Source of the DNA: JAHDDW01 sp964648795
Lineage (GTDB): Bacteria > Actinomycetota > Acidimicrobiia > Acidimicrobiales > SZUA-35
Direction: 5' to 3'
Assembly: GCA_964648795.1 (NCBI GenBank)
Contig: CAZYMB010000004.1
Location: forward strand, 1 to 64,000
Length of the DNA: 64,000 bases
The first letter of the stretch is position 1. Each line of letters begins with the position of its first letter. Shown piece after piece: positions 34,559 to 43,613 of this stretch. A model generated the notes under the pieces. It was given only the letters and a program-made list of their open reading frames with translations. It was not told the DNA's origin and did no database searches. The position numbers and the translations under genes are program-made.

Positions 34559-36244
34559 TTATCCGTCTGTAATACAGCCAGTACTCGCATCGGAAACAAG
34601 TTTTGAGTACTTGTGAAGCGTTCCAGCAGTGTATTTGGGCTCAGGCGCAGTCCAGCTTGCTTTACGGTTTACCATCTCCTCGGCTGAAACATCGACCTCA
34701 ATTGTGTGCGCCTCGTCGTCGATTGTTATGAGGTCACCATCTTGGACCAAAGCGATGGGACCACCTTCTTGAGCCTCTGGCACAACGTGGCCGATAATAA
34801 AGCCATGACTTCCGCCAGAAAAACGTCCATCGGTAATCAGTGCTACATCATCAATAAAACCGGCTCCAGCAAGTGCGCTAGTTGGCTTTAACATTTCTGG
34901 CATACCTGGGCCGCCCTTAGGTCCTTCGTAGCGGATAACTATTACATCGCCGGATTGTATTTCTTTATCCTCGAGTCCTTTAACCATTGCTTCCTCAGAG
35001 TCATAGACCCGTGCAGGACCAGAAAAATTTAGACCTTGCTTGCCCGTTATCTTGCCGACTGCTCCACCTGGAGCAAGGTTGCCTCTAAGAATAGAGATGT
35101 GACCACGTGACTTTAGTTCCGAGCCGAGCTTGGCGACAACACTCTGGGATTCATCCAGCTGAGATTCTGCAACATTTTGTTCGAGAGTATTTCCTGTGAC
35201 AGTGAGTTGGGTTCCATCAACAAGACCTTCATCCATCAAATACTTAACCACACCGGGAACGCCACCAACTTCGTGAAGTTGTTCCATAACGTACTTGCCA
35301 CTTGGCTTAAGGTCTGCCAACAAAGGCACTCGATCGGCCACTTTGAGCCAATCGTCGAGGGAAAGTGCAATACCAAATGAATGAGCTATGGCCATTAGGT
35401 GAAGCACCGCATTTGTAGAGCCACCTAATGCCATTGTCACTACCATTGCGTTCTCAAGCGAAGCCCTGGTCACGATTTTGCGTGGGGTCAGTTCTTGCTC
35501 CAAAAGGTTCTTAATTGCCCCACCGACGCTGGCGCATTCTGCAGCCTTTTCATCCGACATGGCTGGGCTACAAGAAGAGTAAGGCAAACTTAGCCCCATA
35601 ACCTCAATGGCTGTGGCCATGGTATTAGCTGTGTACATTCCACCGCACGCTCCAGCTCCAGGACATGATTTAGCGACAATGTCTTGGCGCTCTTGTTCTG
35701 TAATCACTCCAGCGAGCGTTTGACCATAGCTTTGAAATGCCGACACAATATCTAGAGCAACCTCTTCGCCTCCGACATTGGCTGAGCCAGCTTGAATAGT
35801 CCCGCCGTAAACCATCAGGGCTGGTCGATCGAGTCGACCCATTGCCATAACAACACCGGGCATATTTTTGTCACAGCCTGGGATCGTCACCATTGCGTCA
35901 TACCACTGAGCACTCATGACAGTTTCGATAGAGTCGGCAATAAGGTCCCGGCTTTGCAGCGAGAAACTCATGCCATCGGTTCCCATGCTGATTCCGTCCG
36001 ACACGCCAATCGTGTTGAATTTGAAACCAACTAGATCTTGGTCAACTATTCCAGCTTTAACCAAGTCGGCTAGATCATCTAAATGCATGTTGCACGGGTT
36101 ACCTTCATACCAACATGAGGCAATCCCTACTTGCGCCTTGGAGAAGTCATCGGTGGTTAAGCCTGTTGCGTGCAGCATTGCTTGCGAAGCACCTTGCGAA
36201 GCAGGCTGAGTAATTGTTGCTGAAGTCTTATTTATGCCAGTCAT
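34559..36244 (-). CDS. ilvD: Dihydroxy-acid dehydratase
   Basis: 561 aa, full length. Dehydrates dihydroxy acids in valine and isoleucine synthesis. The iron-sulfur Cys motifs PGCDKNMPG (about residue 123) and GACGGMYTANTMA (about 197), and the C-terminal GRFSGGSHGFIIGHV (about 473-487), are intact. ATG start at 36244; TAAAGT lies 7 nt upstream, so probably leaderless. No other branched-chain amino-acid gene is nearby, and no attenuator is seen. Confidence 0.96.
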   Translation of the reverse strand: MTGINKTSATITQPASQGASQAMLHATGLTTDDFSKAQVGIASCWYEGNPCNMHLDDLADLVKAGIVDQDLVGFKFNTIGVSDGISMGTDGMSFSLQSRDLIADSIETVMSAQWYDAMVTIPGCDKNMPGVVMAMGRLDRPALMVYGGTIQAGSANVGGEEVALDIVSAFQSYGQTLAGVITEQERQDIVAKSCPGAGACGGMYTANTMATAIEVMGLSLPYSSCSPAMSDEKAAECASVGGAIKNLLEQELTPRKIVTRASLENAMVVTMALGGSTNAVLHLMAIAHSFGIALSLDDWLKVADRVPLLADLKPSGKYVMEQLHEVGGVPGVVKYLMDEGLVDGTQLTVTGNTLEQNVAESQLDESQSVVAKLGSELKSRGHISILRGNLAPGGAVGKITGKQGLNFSGPARVYDSEEAMVKGLEDKEIQSGDVIVIRYEGPKGGPGMPEMLKPTSALAGAGFIDDVALITDGRFSGGSHGFIIGHVVPEAQEGGPIALVQDGDLITIDDEAHTIEVDVSAEEMVNRKASWTAPEPKYTAGTLHKYSKLVSDASTGCITDG

Positions 36245-36319
36245 GGTAACGACTTTAGCTGTCGACTGAAGTCAACTGGGCCATGAATAGCTAGTAGATA
36301 ACTTCTGCTAGCAGAAACC

Positions 36320-37962
36320 TTAAACTAGATCGCATTCGACTGAGCTCAAAACTACCCCTCGAGCATCTTTCGCCTCAACCAAATAAACCAAATCACCAAC
36401 ACGATCAGAATCAACAAACCTCAAAGCATTAACACCAACGACACCACGCCAGTGATCGACAGAACCATCAACACTACGACGAACAACAAACCGGTCAACA
36501 CCATCACCAGACGCATCCCAAGACACAACAGCCGAAACACCATTCCGTACCACAGAACAAGACTCAACCACAACACCCACAGGACCAGGAACAGGAACAA
36601 GCACAGGAGCAGCTCCGCTACATCGGGCTGAGCTCAAAACTACCCCTCGAGCATCTTTCGCCTCAACCAAATAAACCAAATCNNNNNNNNNNNNNNNNNN
36701 NNNNNNNNNNNNNNNNNNNNNNNNNNNNNNNNNNNNNNNNNNNNNNNNNNNNNNNNNNNNNNNNNNNNNNNNNNNNNNNNNNCTGAGCTCAAAACTACCC
36801 CTCGAGCATCTTTCGCCTCAACCAAATAAACCAAATCACCAACACGATCAGAATCAACAAACCTCAAAGCATTAACACCAACGACACCACGCCAGTGATC
36901 GACAGAACCATCAACACTACGACGAACAACAAACCGGTCAACACCATCACCAGACGCATCCCAAGACACAACAGCCGAAACACCATTCCGTACCACAGAA
37001 CAAGACTCAACCACAACACCCACAGGACCAGGAGCAGGGGCAGGGGCAGGAGCAGGGGCTCGGGTCGGTGCTGGAGCTACAACCTCGTCGCCAGTGATTA
37101 CCCCAGGAATTGGGTTAGCTTCATGAAAGTCTCGGAAGTCTTCAACTGAGTTTGGTACATCAGGTAACGACAAATACAGAGAAGGAGTCCACTGTTCTGA
37201 AAGTAAGTGATACTTACCAATTCCTGGTCCTGGAACCTTAGTTCCCTCGCCCCCATTCGACTGATAGTAGTCAACACCACATTGTCCAAGAACCCGTACG
37301 CCAGAAAGGTCTACTCGTTTGCCATCTGGCTGTTGTAAACGAATCTCAGAAGTCAAAAACTCTGCTGTTTGTCCAGCTTCAATTGGAACCCTGGCGCCAT
37401 CCCAGAAGTGCATATTCAATGCTTGATGATTCCATGGAGCTGAGAAACTGCCGTCTGCTTCTTGTCTCCAGTCGATTAATCCTATAGTTCCAGCATCGAA
37501 TGGGTTACCGACGAAACCAGGATGCGCAAAATAAGCGCCGTTATTAACGCCTCCACCATTTAAGAAAGCATCTACACCTTTGTTCCAGCGACCATTAGTG
37601 AAACGGTAGTAAGCACCTGCCTGAACGTTGATTCGAAAATCTACTGACGGGGTATGTCCTACTTCTGGAAAAACTGCACAACGCCATTCAGCGAACGCGA
37701 AGTTCTCTAACTGACCGTAAGAACTAGAAATACGTGGACCCAAAGCAAAGTCAAATCCTCCAAGTGGAAGATCTGCATCGTGCAAACCGGTAATGTCATT
37801 GTCTCTAGGGTTAGAACCATCACCTTCTGCTACAGTTCCATCGATGACTTGCTCGATTGTGTAGGCCGCTTCGACGTTGAGATTGTTAGCGTTAGCAAAC
37901 GAAGCTGCCGAACCTGCCAATCCAATAGCTACAACAACAATTAACCCCAACCAATATTTCAT
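36320..37962 (-). CDS. Secreted protein with identical tandem Fn3-like repeats (interrupted by a gap)
   Basis: N-terminal signal peptide (MKYWLGLIVVVAIGLAGSAA), a unique domain of about 270 residues with several Cys and aromatic residues, then a Pro-Ala linker (APAPAPAPAPG) and repeats of about 96 aa (288 bp) of fibronectin-III-like appearance (VVSWDASGDGVDRFVVRRS; DLVYLVEAKDARGVVL). Two complete copies (36340-36590 and 36783-37040 regions) look identical at DNA level over about 250 bp. A third begins at 36628 and enters the 100-N gap. The reading frame is shifted across the gap only because 100 N replace a length that must be 233 plus a multiple of 288. ATG with GGAGGCGG Shine-Dalgarno. Likely extracellular, binding function. 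Confidence 0.8.
36340..36590 (-). repeat. Fn3-like coding repeat, last copy
   Basis: About 250 bp that appear base-for-base identical to the copy at 36783-37033. Start-to-start distance to the truncated copy at 36628 is 288 bp (96 codons). Confidence 0.85.
36628..36682 (-). repeat. Fn3-like coding repeat, copy cut by the gap
   Basis: The first 55 bp match the other two copies exactly; the rest is lost in the gap. Confidence 0.8.
36683..36782. other. Assembly gap (100 N) inside a tandem repeat
   Basis: Exactly 100 N, a conventional scaffold-gap size. It falls within identical 288-bp repeats, which explains why the assembly broke here. The true number of repeats is unknown. Confidence 0.95.
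36783..37040 (-). repeat. Fn3-like coding repeat, first copy
   Basis: First repeat after the Pro-Ala linker; identical to the copy at 36340 over about 250 bp. Codons in the repeat favour T-ending forms (GTT, GAT, GGT) more than the unique N-terminal part of the same gene. Confidence 0.8.
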
Positions 37963-38067
37963 GCTTAAACCGCCTCCAAACCGACGGTACTACACCATAG
38001 AAACCGCACAAAGCGATTTGATTCGTTTGGCTCACCAGACCCAAAAGGTCAACCCATGAGACAGAAT

Positions 38068-38772
38068 TTACTTGGTTAGTTTGATTATCAGGGTCCCAGA
38101 AAGCGACTCTAATTTCGCCGCTCCAATTACCTTACTGTAAGCCTTTGGTAGAAAGTGAAGCTTGTCAGGCAGATAAGGCATGAAGACTTCTGGCTCATCA
38201 TGCAAAATGACCTCACATTTTGTGAAACCAGCGGCACGAGCAGCCTTGTTAACTCCGCCGGGAGTATTTTGTGTAGCTACCACAGGAAAGTGATAGTGGT
38301 CGATCTCATCTGGCCGTAGCTTGTGGAGGACTTTGTCAGTCAAGTTGAACTTAGCTAAAACTTTGGAACCAAGTCCGAAGGGGTGAAGACCATTTGGGGT
38401 CACACACAGCAAGATCCCTCCTGGTCGCAAGACTTGTACCACAGAAGACAAAAACTCAGTTGGGTTTGGCAAGTGCTCCCAAACATAGACTGCAGTTGCT
38501 AAATCAAATAGTTCGGCCTCACCAGATTGAACACGAGACTTGTGCTTGGCGGCAAAATCTTCAGCTGGCATGTGATATCGCTCGTCGATCCATTTGTTTT
38601 GGTTGATATCTTCGTCTGGGTCGACACCTACGTAATGGGTAGCCAAATCAGCAAAATAAGGCGAGTACTCTTCGGCTCCATGGCCAGCACCAACGTCCAA
38701 AACTCTAAAGTCAGCTGGACTAGCTTTGCGTAGTTCTGAACCTATGGAGGCCAGTTTCTCGTACTGATTCAT
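38068..38772 (-). CDS. SAM-dependent methyltransferase (class I)
   Basis: 234 aa. Motif I VLDVGAGHGAEE (about residues 26-37) binds S-adenosylmethionine, then GVDPDEDINQNKW, VYVWEHLPNP (about 105-114) and LRPGGILLCVTPN complete the Methyltransf_11/23 fold. A C-terminal helical part could bind the acceptor. I chose the ATG at 38772 because TAGTCT lies 8 nt upstream and the domain begins shortly after; the longer frame to 39069 would overlap the divergent HTH gene. The acceptor is unknown; surface glycan methylation would fit its secreted-protein neighbour but is speculative. Confidence 0.8.
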   Translation of the reverse strand: MNQYEKLASIGSELRKASPADFRVLDVGAGHGAEEYSPYFADLATHYVGVDPDEDINQNKWIDERYHMPAEDFAAKHKSRVQSGEAELFDLATAVYVWEHLPNPTEFLSSVVQVLRPGGILLCVTPNGLHPFGLGSKVLAKFNLTDKVLHKLRPDEIDHYHFPVVATQNTPGGVNKAARAAGFTKCEVILHDEPEVFMPYLPDKLHFLPKAYSKVIGAAKLESLSGTLIIKLTK

Positions 38773-38902
38773 CGCCGCTAAGACTACAACTAAGGTCATG
38801 GTTATGCAGAGCCATCCGAAAAACGCTTTATTAGCCAAATTTGGCATGAGAAAGGTGAAATAGCCTGGTAAGTATTTTTCGATAATTGCCGAATAGATAG
38901 TA

Positions 38903-40051
38903 ATGGAGCAGGATTTACAGCTGGTTCCGGCAGGCAGACTTGGAGCATTGCTTTCAAAAAGCCGTCGAGAAGAGGGATTAGATATAGCAAGCGTCGCAGT
39001 TAATTCTTCTGGCGCTTTCGATCTACGAGATTTACAGCGAATCGAAAACGGTGAAGTAGAGCTAACCAACGATCAAATCAAGTCACTAACTGAGCTCTAT
39101 AAGGTCGAGTCAGGCCTAGTACTCCCCTCGCGATCTCATCTAGTTATTGACCTCGGCAATCAGCAACTCTCGGTTGGACCCAACCAAAAAAAGGTCCAAA
39201 CTGAGGATGAAATCCTCGAACAGTACCTTGCACTTCTGTATATCCTGCGTGACATAAAGCCAGGAACTGAGCTGACACTTCGCCAACCAGACCTACTCAC
39301 TTTAGAACAAGCCTTGGAACAATCGGTACGTGATATCGAGCAAGAGCTCTTTGGCTTAATGACTCAGACAACCATTGAGGAACGAGCCTACAGCTTAAGC
39401 CAAACAATGATTGTTCCGGCTGCCGGATTACTAGTCGGTCTAAGTGCATTTGGCTCGCTCGTTTTTCTAAATGGCCGACCAACTATTGAAACACCTGATC
39501 TTGGGTCGGTTGCAGAAATTGTTGAGACCCCAACTGTGGGCTCTACTCTGCTGACTCGACCTCGTGCGACCTCTAACTCTGAGGCTCCCAGCTCAGCCGA
39601 TGTCTCTCAACTAACTCCCGTTGAAGTAGGGCGTCTCGCAGAACAAGAAATCTCCTACGATTATGCCCCACTGCTTCCAGGCTGGAGCATAGAGTACCGG
39701 GAAGATAAACCTGGTTTCCGCGGCCTTACTTTCACACGCGAGAAGCGAATTGAGATTTACGTTAACGAAGACGAGTCACCAGATTCGGTTGCCGGGATAC
39801 TGGCTCACGAAATCGGACATGCCATCGACGTCGAGCATCTAACAAATACCCAGCGCAACTCTTGGCGAGATGCGAGAGGTTTACCTGATGCTTGGTGGCC
39901 TGGGAACGGGCTATCAGACTTCCATGTTGGAGCCGGAGATTTTGCTGAAGCCGTTGCATTCGTAATAGCAGATTCGCCGTCAGACGCACAGCTTGGCGAC
40001 TTCACCGAAGACCAAGTACAGCTAGTAAATCAACTTCTTCCCGATGCCTAG
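38903..40051 (+). CDS. HTH - transmembrane - HEIGH metallopeptidase-like protein
   Basis: 382 aa with an unusual order: an XRE-like helix-turn-helix at about residues 10-68 (GALLSKSRREEGLDIASVAV ... LQRIENGEVELTNDQI), a soluble linker, one transmembrane helix at about 168-190 (MIVPAAGLLVGLSAFGSLVF), a Ser/Thr-rich stretch, and a C-terminal domain with the zinc-metallopeptidase motif HEIGH (302-306) and a downstream Glu (E349 in GDFAEAVAF) as likely third ligand. By the positive-inside rule the HTH should be cytoplasmic and the peptidase outside. It is somewhat like RodZ in layout. Convergent with the YihY gene, overlapping by 4 bp. Confidence 0.75.
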   Translation: MEQDLQLVPAGRLGALLSKSRREEGLDIASVAVNSSGAFDLRDLQRIENGEVELTNDQIKSLTELYKVESGLVLPSRSHLVIDLGNQQLSVGPNQKKVQTEDEILEQYLALLYILRDIKPGTELTLRQPDLLTLEQALEQSVRDIEQELFGLMTQTTIEERAYSLSQTMIVPAAGLLVGLSAFGSLVFLNGRPTIETPDLGSVAEIVETPTVGSTLLTRPRATSNSEAPSSADVSQLTPVEVGRLAEQEISYDYAPLLPGWSIEYREDKPGFRGLTFTREKRIEIYVNEDESPDSVAGILAHEIGHAIDVEHLTNTQRNSWRDARGLPDAWWPGNGLSDFHVGAGDFAEAVAFVIADSPSDAQLGDFTEDQVQLVNQLLPDA

Positions 40052-40926
40052 TTGTCGACAATTACCTTTTTAATTTCACCGGTAAGGTTCCATTCAGCCT
40101 TCTTGCGCACGATTCCTCTGCGAGCTCCAGCTAGGTAATTGACTGCGCCTCCAATTAGTAGTGCTTGGGCCGCAAGCCAAATCCAAGTTAAAGCGATTAG
40201 ACCAGCACCAACAACCGCTGTAACTTCGTTGCCTCCCGAGATGATTCCGATGAAGTCACTAATCACAAAGACCAACAAGGTCCAGAGAATCGAAGCAACA
40301 ACAGCTCCAGGTAAGTCGTCTCGCCAGCGGTTTCTTTCCGCAGGCCCAAAGTAGTAAATAATTGAAGCCCAACCGACCAAGGTGATACCTATGGTCGTAT
40401 AGCGACCGAAAGTAGCTAAGAGGTTCGACTCTATATCGGTCCAAAGGATTTGCTCTAGAACCAAAAGCGGCAATGGAATGATCATTGTACCGATTCCAAG
40501 AAAGATGGCTACGACACGAGTGGTATACCAAGGTCGCCCATCTTCAACATCATAGGCTTCTTCTAAAGCACGAATCAGGCCGGCGAAACCACGCGAGATA
40601 GACCAAAGAGCAAAGCCAAGCGAGATCGTAAACAGACCAGGGTTGGTCTGATCAAATAAACCATCGATAGCCTCACGAATATCACCGCTACTGTCAGAGA
40701 AAATATCCCCAATGAACTCGATCACATTTTCACGAATCTCGGTTTGAAAACCAAAGTCCAAAACATCGTCGAGCGGTCCAAGGACAGACAATAGAGTCAA
40801 TACAAATGCTGGTAACGAGATAAGAACCCAGAAAGTTACCATCGCTGCAAGGTCGCCAATCGAACCGTGATACCAGCGAAGGGCAACATCGACAATGAAT
40901 TGCCAGGCGGAACGAAAAAAACTCAT
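40048..40926 (-). CDS. YihY/BrkB-family membrane protein
   Basis: About 292 aa, six predicted membrane helices. The family features are visible: AMVTFWVLISLPAFVLTLL near the first helix, SRGFAGLIRALEEAYDVEDGRPW (about residues 113-135) and YYFGPAERNRWRDDLPGAVVAS (about 192-213). The YihY (UPF0761) family has long been mislabelled RNase BN; its role is unknown. Start ATG at 40926 (MSFFRSAWQF); the longer frame to 40974 is less likely because it overlaps the divergent gene's promoter. Confidence 0.85.
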   Translation of the reverse strand: MSFFRSAWQFIVDVALRWYHGSIGDLAAMVTFWVLISLPAFVLTLLSVLGPLDDVLDFGFQTEIRENVIEFIGDIFSDSSGDIREAIDGLFDQTNPGLFTISLGFALWSISRGFAGLIRALEEAYDVEDGRPWYTTRVVAIFLGIGTMIIPLPLLVLEQILWTDIESNLLATFGRYTTIGITLVGWASIIYYFGPAERNRWRDDLPGAVVASILWTLLVFVISDFIGIISGGNEVTAVVGAGLIALTWIWLAAQALLIGGAVNYLAGARRGIVRKKAEWNLTGEIKKVIVDN

Positions 40927-40991
40927 AGCAGTATTTGAGTATAAACCTAACTGAGTGGGGCTACTGCGTCTCATGGTACGCTAGTCGCTCT

Positions 40992-41657
40992 ATGGATACG
41001 CCATTTACTGATAACACCGCTGGGCAAGCGTTTCTTATCGACCCTAAAGGTAGAAAAAAAGGTCCTGGGATTCTGGTTTTGCACTCTTGGTGGGGGCTAA
41101 ATGAATGGACCAAGGACTTTTGCGCAAGACTTACCAAACTTGGCTACACAGTCCTTGCCCCAGATATGTTAGATGGCAAAACCACAACTGACCCCGAGGA
41201 AGGTGAGCGCCTGCTCGCCGAACTCAACCCTGACGAACTTTCGGGGCTAGTAGTTAGCTCTGCACAAACTCTACGCGCTGCATCAGCTGACCCTAATCGT
41301 CCAATAGCAACTGTTGGTTTCTCAATGGGAGCATCGATGGCTTTTTGGCTATCAGTTAATCTTCCTCATAATGTCAATTCAGTCGTAGCGTTTTATGGAA
41401 CACAGGCAATCGACTTCGATAAGTCCAACGCCAAGTATTTGGGTCACTACGGGGACTCAGATCACATGGTTTCAGCGGACGAACGCGTTTCTACCGAGTC
41501 ATTTATTCGTTTAGGAGGACGCGAAACAGAGTTCCATACTTACGAAGGCGCAGGTCACTGGTTTTTCGAAGACGGCGAAAACTATAACGAAGAAGCTTCT
41601 AAATTGGCTTGGGCTCGGACCGTAAACTTTTTAGCTGAGCAACTACCAGTGGATTGA
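40992..41657 (+). CDS. Dienelactone hydrolase-family protein
   Basis: 221 aa alpha/beta hydrolase. PGILVLHSWWGLNEWTKDF (about residues 24-42) is the DLH oxyanion region, the nucleophile elbow is GFSMG (about 115) with Ser in place of the Cys of classical dienelactone hydrolase, and the acid and His fit GDSDHMVS (about 155) and GAGHWFFE (about 190). Broad ester or lactone substrates are possible. ATG at 40992 has TACGCT 9 nt upstream. Convergent with rluD. Confidence 0.85.
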   Translation: MDTPFTDNTAGQAFLIDPKGRKKGPGILVLHSWWGLNEWTKDFCARLTKLGYTVLAPDMLDGKTTTDPEEGERLLAELNPDELSGLVVSSAQTLRAASADPNRPIATVGFSMGASMAFWLSVNLPHNVNSVVAFYGTQAIDFDKSNAKYLGHYGDSDHMVSADERVSTESFIRLGGRETEFHTYEGAGHWFFEDGENYNEEASKLAWARTVNFLAEQLPVD

Positions 41658-41676
41658 AACACTCCACAGTTTCTAT

Positions 41677-42591
41677 CTACTCGCGGATCTGAACAGAATC
41701 CAAGATCTCTCGAAGGTCTTTGGGAAGGTCTGCTTCGAAACTACATAACTCTTGTGTTATCGGGTGAGTGAACGCTAGCTCTTTCGAATGCAGAAAAAAC
41801 CGGTCCCCTATGTCGAACTTAGACCCGTACTTGTGATCACCATAGACAGGGTGGCTGATTGAAGAAAAATGTATTCGAATTTGATGGGTGCGCCCCGACT
41901 CGAGCTTGCATTTCAACAGCGTCGTATCTTCGTAAGTCTCAAGCCGTTCAAAATTTGTTACCGAAGGCTTTCCTCCTGCAGAAATGTTCATTTTGCGATA
42001 GTCCTTTGAAGACCTAGCTATTGGAGCATCAATGGCACCCACAGCATTCTTGACGTGACCTTCTACTAAGACAAGATATGAACGATCAATTACTCGATCA
42101 GCCAACATCTCACTGAGAGCATCGTGAGCTTCACTAGTCAACGCAACAACGAGCAGCCCAGAAGTTTCACGATCGAGACGGTGGACAATGCCTGGCCTAT
42201 TTGGTTCGCCGACATCAGCTATCTGAGGAAACATTGCCAATAACCCATTCACAAGTGTGCTGGATTCATTTCCTGCCCCAGGATGAACCACTAAACCAGC
42301 AGGCTTGCTAACTACTGCTAGGTGTTCATCGCTATAGACGACTTCAAACTCGATGGAGTCATCTGCCTGTAGGTCACTACTCACATGTACTATTTCAAAC
42401 TCGATCGTTTGACCTTCACTCAAGCGATACGAGGTTTTGGTAATCGCCTTTTCATCTACGAAAACTTTCCCGTCATCGATCAAAGCACTGGCCTTCGACC
42501 GGCTGATATCGCCAACCAGGCAAAGTGCTCGATCGAGCCTCTCCTTTGCTAAAGCCGCTGGAACAACTTCTTTATATACCTCAGCGCTCAC
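41677..42591 (-). CDS. rluD: Pseudouridine synthase, RluD/RluA family
   Basis: 304 aa from the GTG at 42591. An S4 RNA-binding domain (about residues 15-60: ERLDRALCLVGDISRSKASALIDDGKVFV) precedes the catalytic domain with HRLDRETSGLLVVA (about 140), which carries the catalytic Asp, and a C-terminal GRTHQIRIHF. Makes pseudouridine in 23S rRNA or tRNA. The exact target (RluD-like positions in helix 69) is inferred from domain layout. Start chosen because TATCGT lies 7 nt upstream; the frame continues to 42669. Confidence 0.85.
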   Translation of the reverse strand: MSAEVYKEVVPAALAKERLDRALCLVGDISRSKASALIDDGKVFVDEKAITKTSYRLSEGQTIEFEIVHVSSDLQADDSIEFEVVYSDEHLAVVSKPAGLVVHPGAGNESSTLVNGLLAMFPQIADVGEPNRPGIVHRLDRETSGLLVVALTSEAHDALSEMLADRVIDRSYLVLVEGHVKNAVGAIDAPIARSSKDYRKMNISAGGKPSVTNFERLETYEDTTLLKCKLESGRTHQIRIHFSSISHPVYGDHKYGSKFDIGDRFFLHSKELAFTHPITQELCSFEADLPKDLREILDSVQIRE

Positions 42592-42689
42592 CCAGCTCAC
42601 GATAACGCCAAGGCGCAAAGTTCGTGCACGCTCCCAACCAGTTATGAATAGATCATAGGTTTTGAGCAATGGTACTAAGCTCTCTAATC

Positions 42690-43613
42690 ATGAGTGGTCC
42701 GCTGATTTACGGAAGAAATATCGCCAAGAGCTACGGGCAGACAACAGTGTTGTTAGACGTTAACTTCGAAATCTTTCCTGGTATAACTGGCATACTTGGA
42801 GCGAACGGAACCGGTAAAACCACGCTTCTAGGCATGATCTTAGGGCTCCACCCACGAGATAGCGGAGAACTAAATGTCTTTGGGGCTGACCCTTGGAAAG
42901 CAGGTTCAGCTGTTCGTGAACGCATTGGCTATTCGCCAGAACACCACACCATGTCACCTGATATGCCGGCAGTGGACTTTGTGACTCTGGTAGGGCAACT
43001 CCATGGGCTCCCAAAACATGTCGCAGCTAGCCGTGGTAGCGAATCACTTTGGATTGTCGGACTGGGCGAGGAACGCTTCCGACCTATGGGAACCCTTAGT
43101 ACTGGACAGAAGCAGCGTGTCAAACTAGCTCAAGCACTAAGCCATGACCCAAAGTTGATAATTTTAGACGAGCCAACCGATGGCCTTGATCCAAATCAGC
43201 GTGATTCTGTTCTTGATGTAATCAAGAAAATCTCTGATGAGTTCGGTATTAGCGTTGTTATCTCTTCCCACCTGATAGAAGAAGTGGAGCGAATTTGTGA
43301 TGCAGTAGTCATAATTGGAGAAGGACGAACTCTGGCCGCAGGCTCGATCGAACACCTTAAACAAGGCGTCGAAGCAATAATCGAAGTCGAGCTAGTTTCA
43401 CCCAGCCAAGTCCCAGCTGTCGCCAAAGACCTAGAAGCTCAGCCTTCAATTTCAACTGTTAGACAAGATGCTGGGCGACTGTTTATTGATTTTAGCAATG
43501 ACAAAGCATTTGATGAAATAAGGGATGTTCTAGCGAACCACGAAGCTGGCATCATCAGCCTGCGACAAAAAGCGATGAGCCTTGAAGACATCTTCTTGGA
43601 GAACATGCGATGA
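42690..43613 (+). CDS. ABC-2 exporter ATP-binding protein 1
   Basis: 307 aa. Walker A GANGTGKTT (about residues 38-46), signature LSTGQKQR (about 138-145), Walker B LIILDEPTDGLDP (about 158-170) and the H-loop VVISSHLIEE are intact; the C-terminal 80 residues are the usual ABC-2 extension. ATG at 42690, with TAAGCT 8 nt upstream; an ATG at 42669 is in frame but would overlap the rluD region. First gene of a four-gene operon with 4-bp overlaps throughout. Confidence 0.9.
   Translation: MSGPLIYGRNIAKSYGQTTVLLDVNFEIFPGITGILGANGTGKTTLLGMILGLHPRDSGELNVFGADPWKAGSAVRERIGYSPEHHTMSPDMPAVDFVTLVGQLHGLPKHVAASRGSESLWIVGLGEERFRPMGTLSTGQKQRVKLAQALSHDPKLIILDEPTDGLDPNQRDSVLDVIKKISDEFGISVVISSHLIEEVERICDAVVIIGEGRTLAAGSIEHLKQGVEAIIEVELVSPSQVPAVAKDLEAQPSISTVRQDAGRLFIDFSNDKAFDEIRDVLANHEAGIISLRQKAMSLEDIFLENMR

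Noticed and set aside
36640..36782. Frameshift or pseudogene in the repeat protein
   Set aside because: The frame change coincides with the 100-N padding; the true gap length (233 or that plus a multiple of 288) restores the frame.
38773..39069. N-terminal extension of the methyltransferase gene
   Set aside because: It would be antisense to the start of the HTH gene; the SAM-binding domain begins after 38772, where a -10 box fits.
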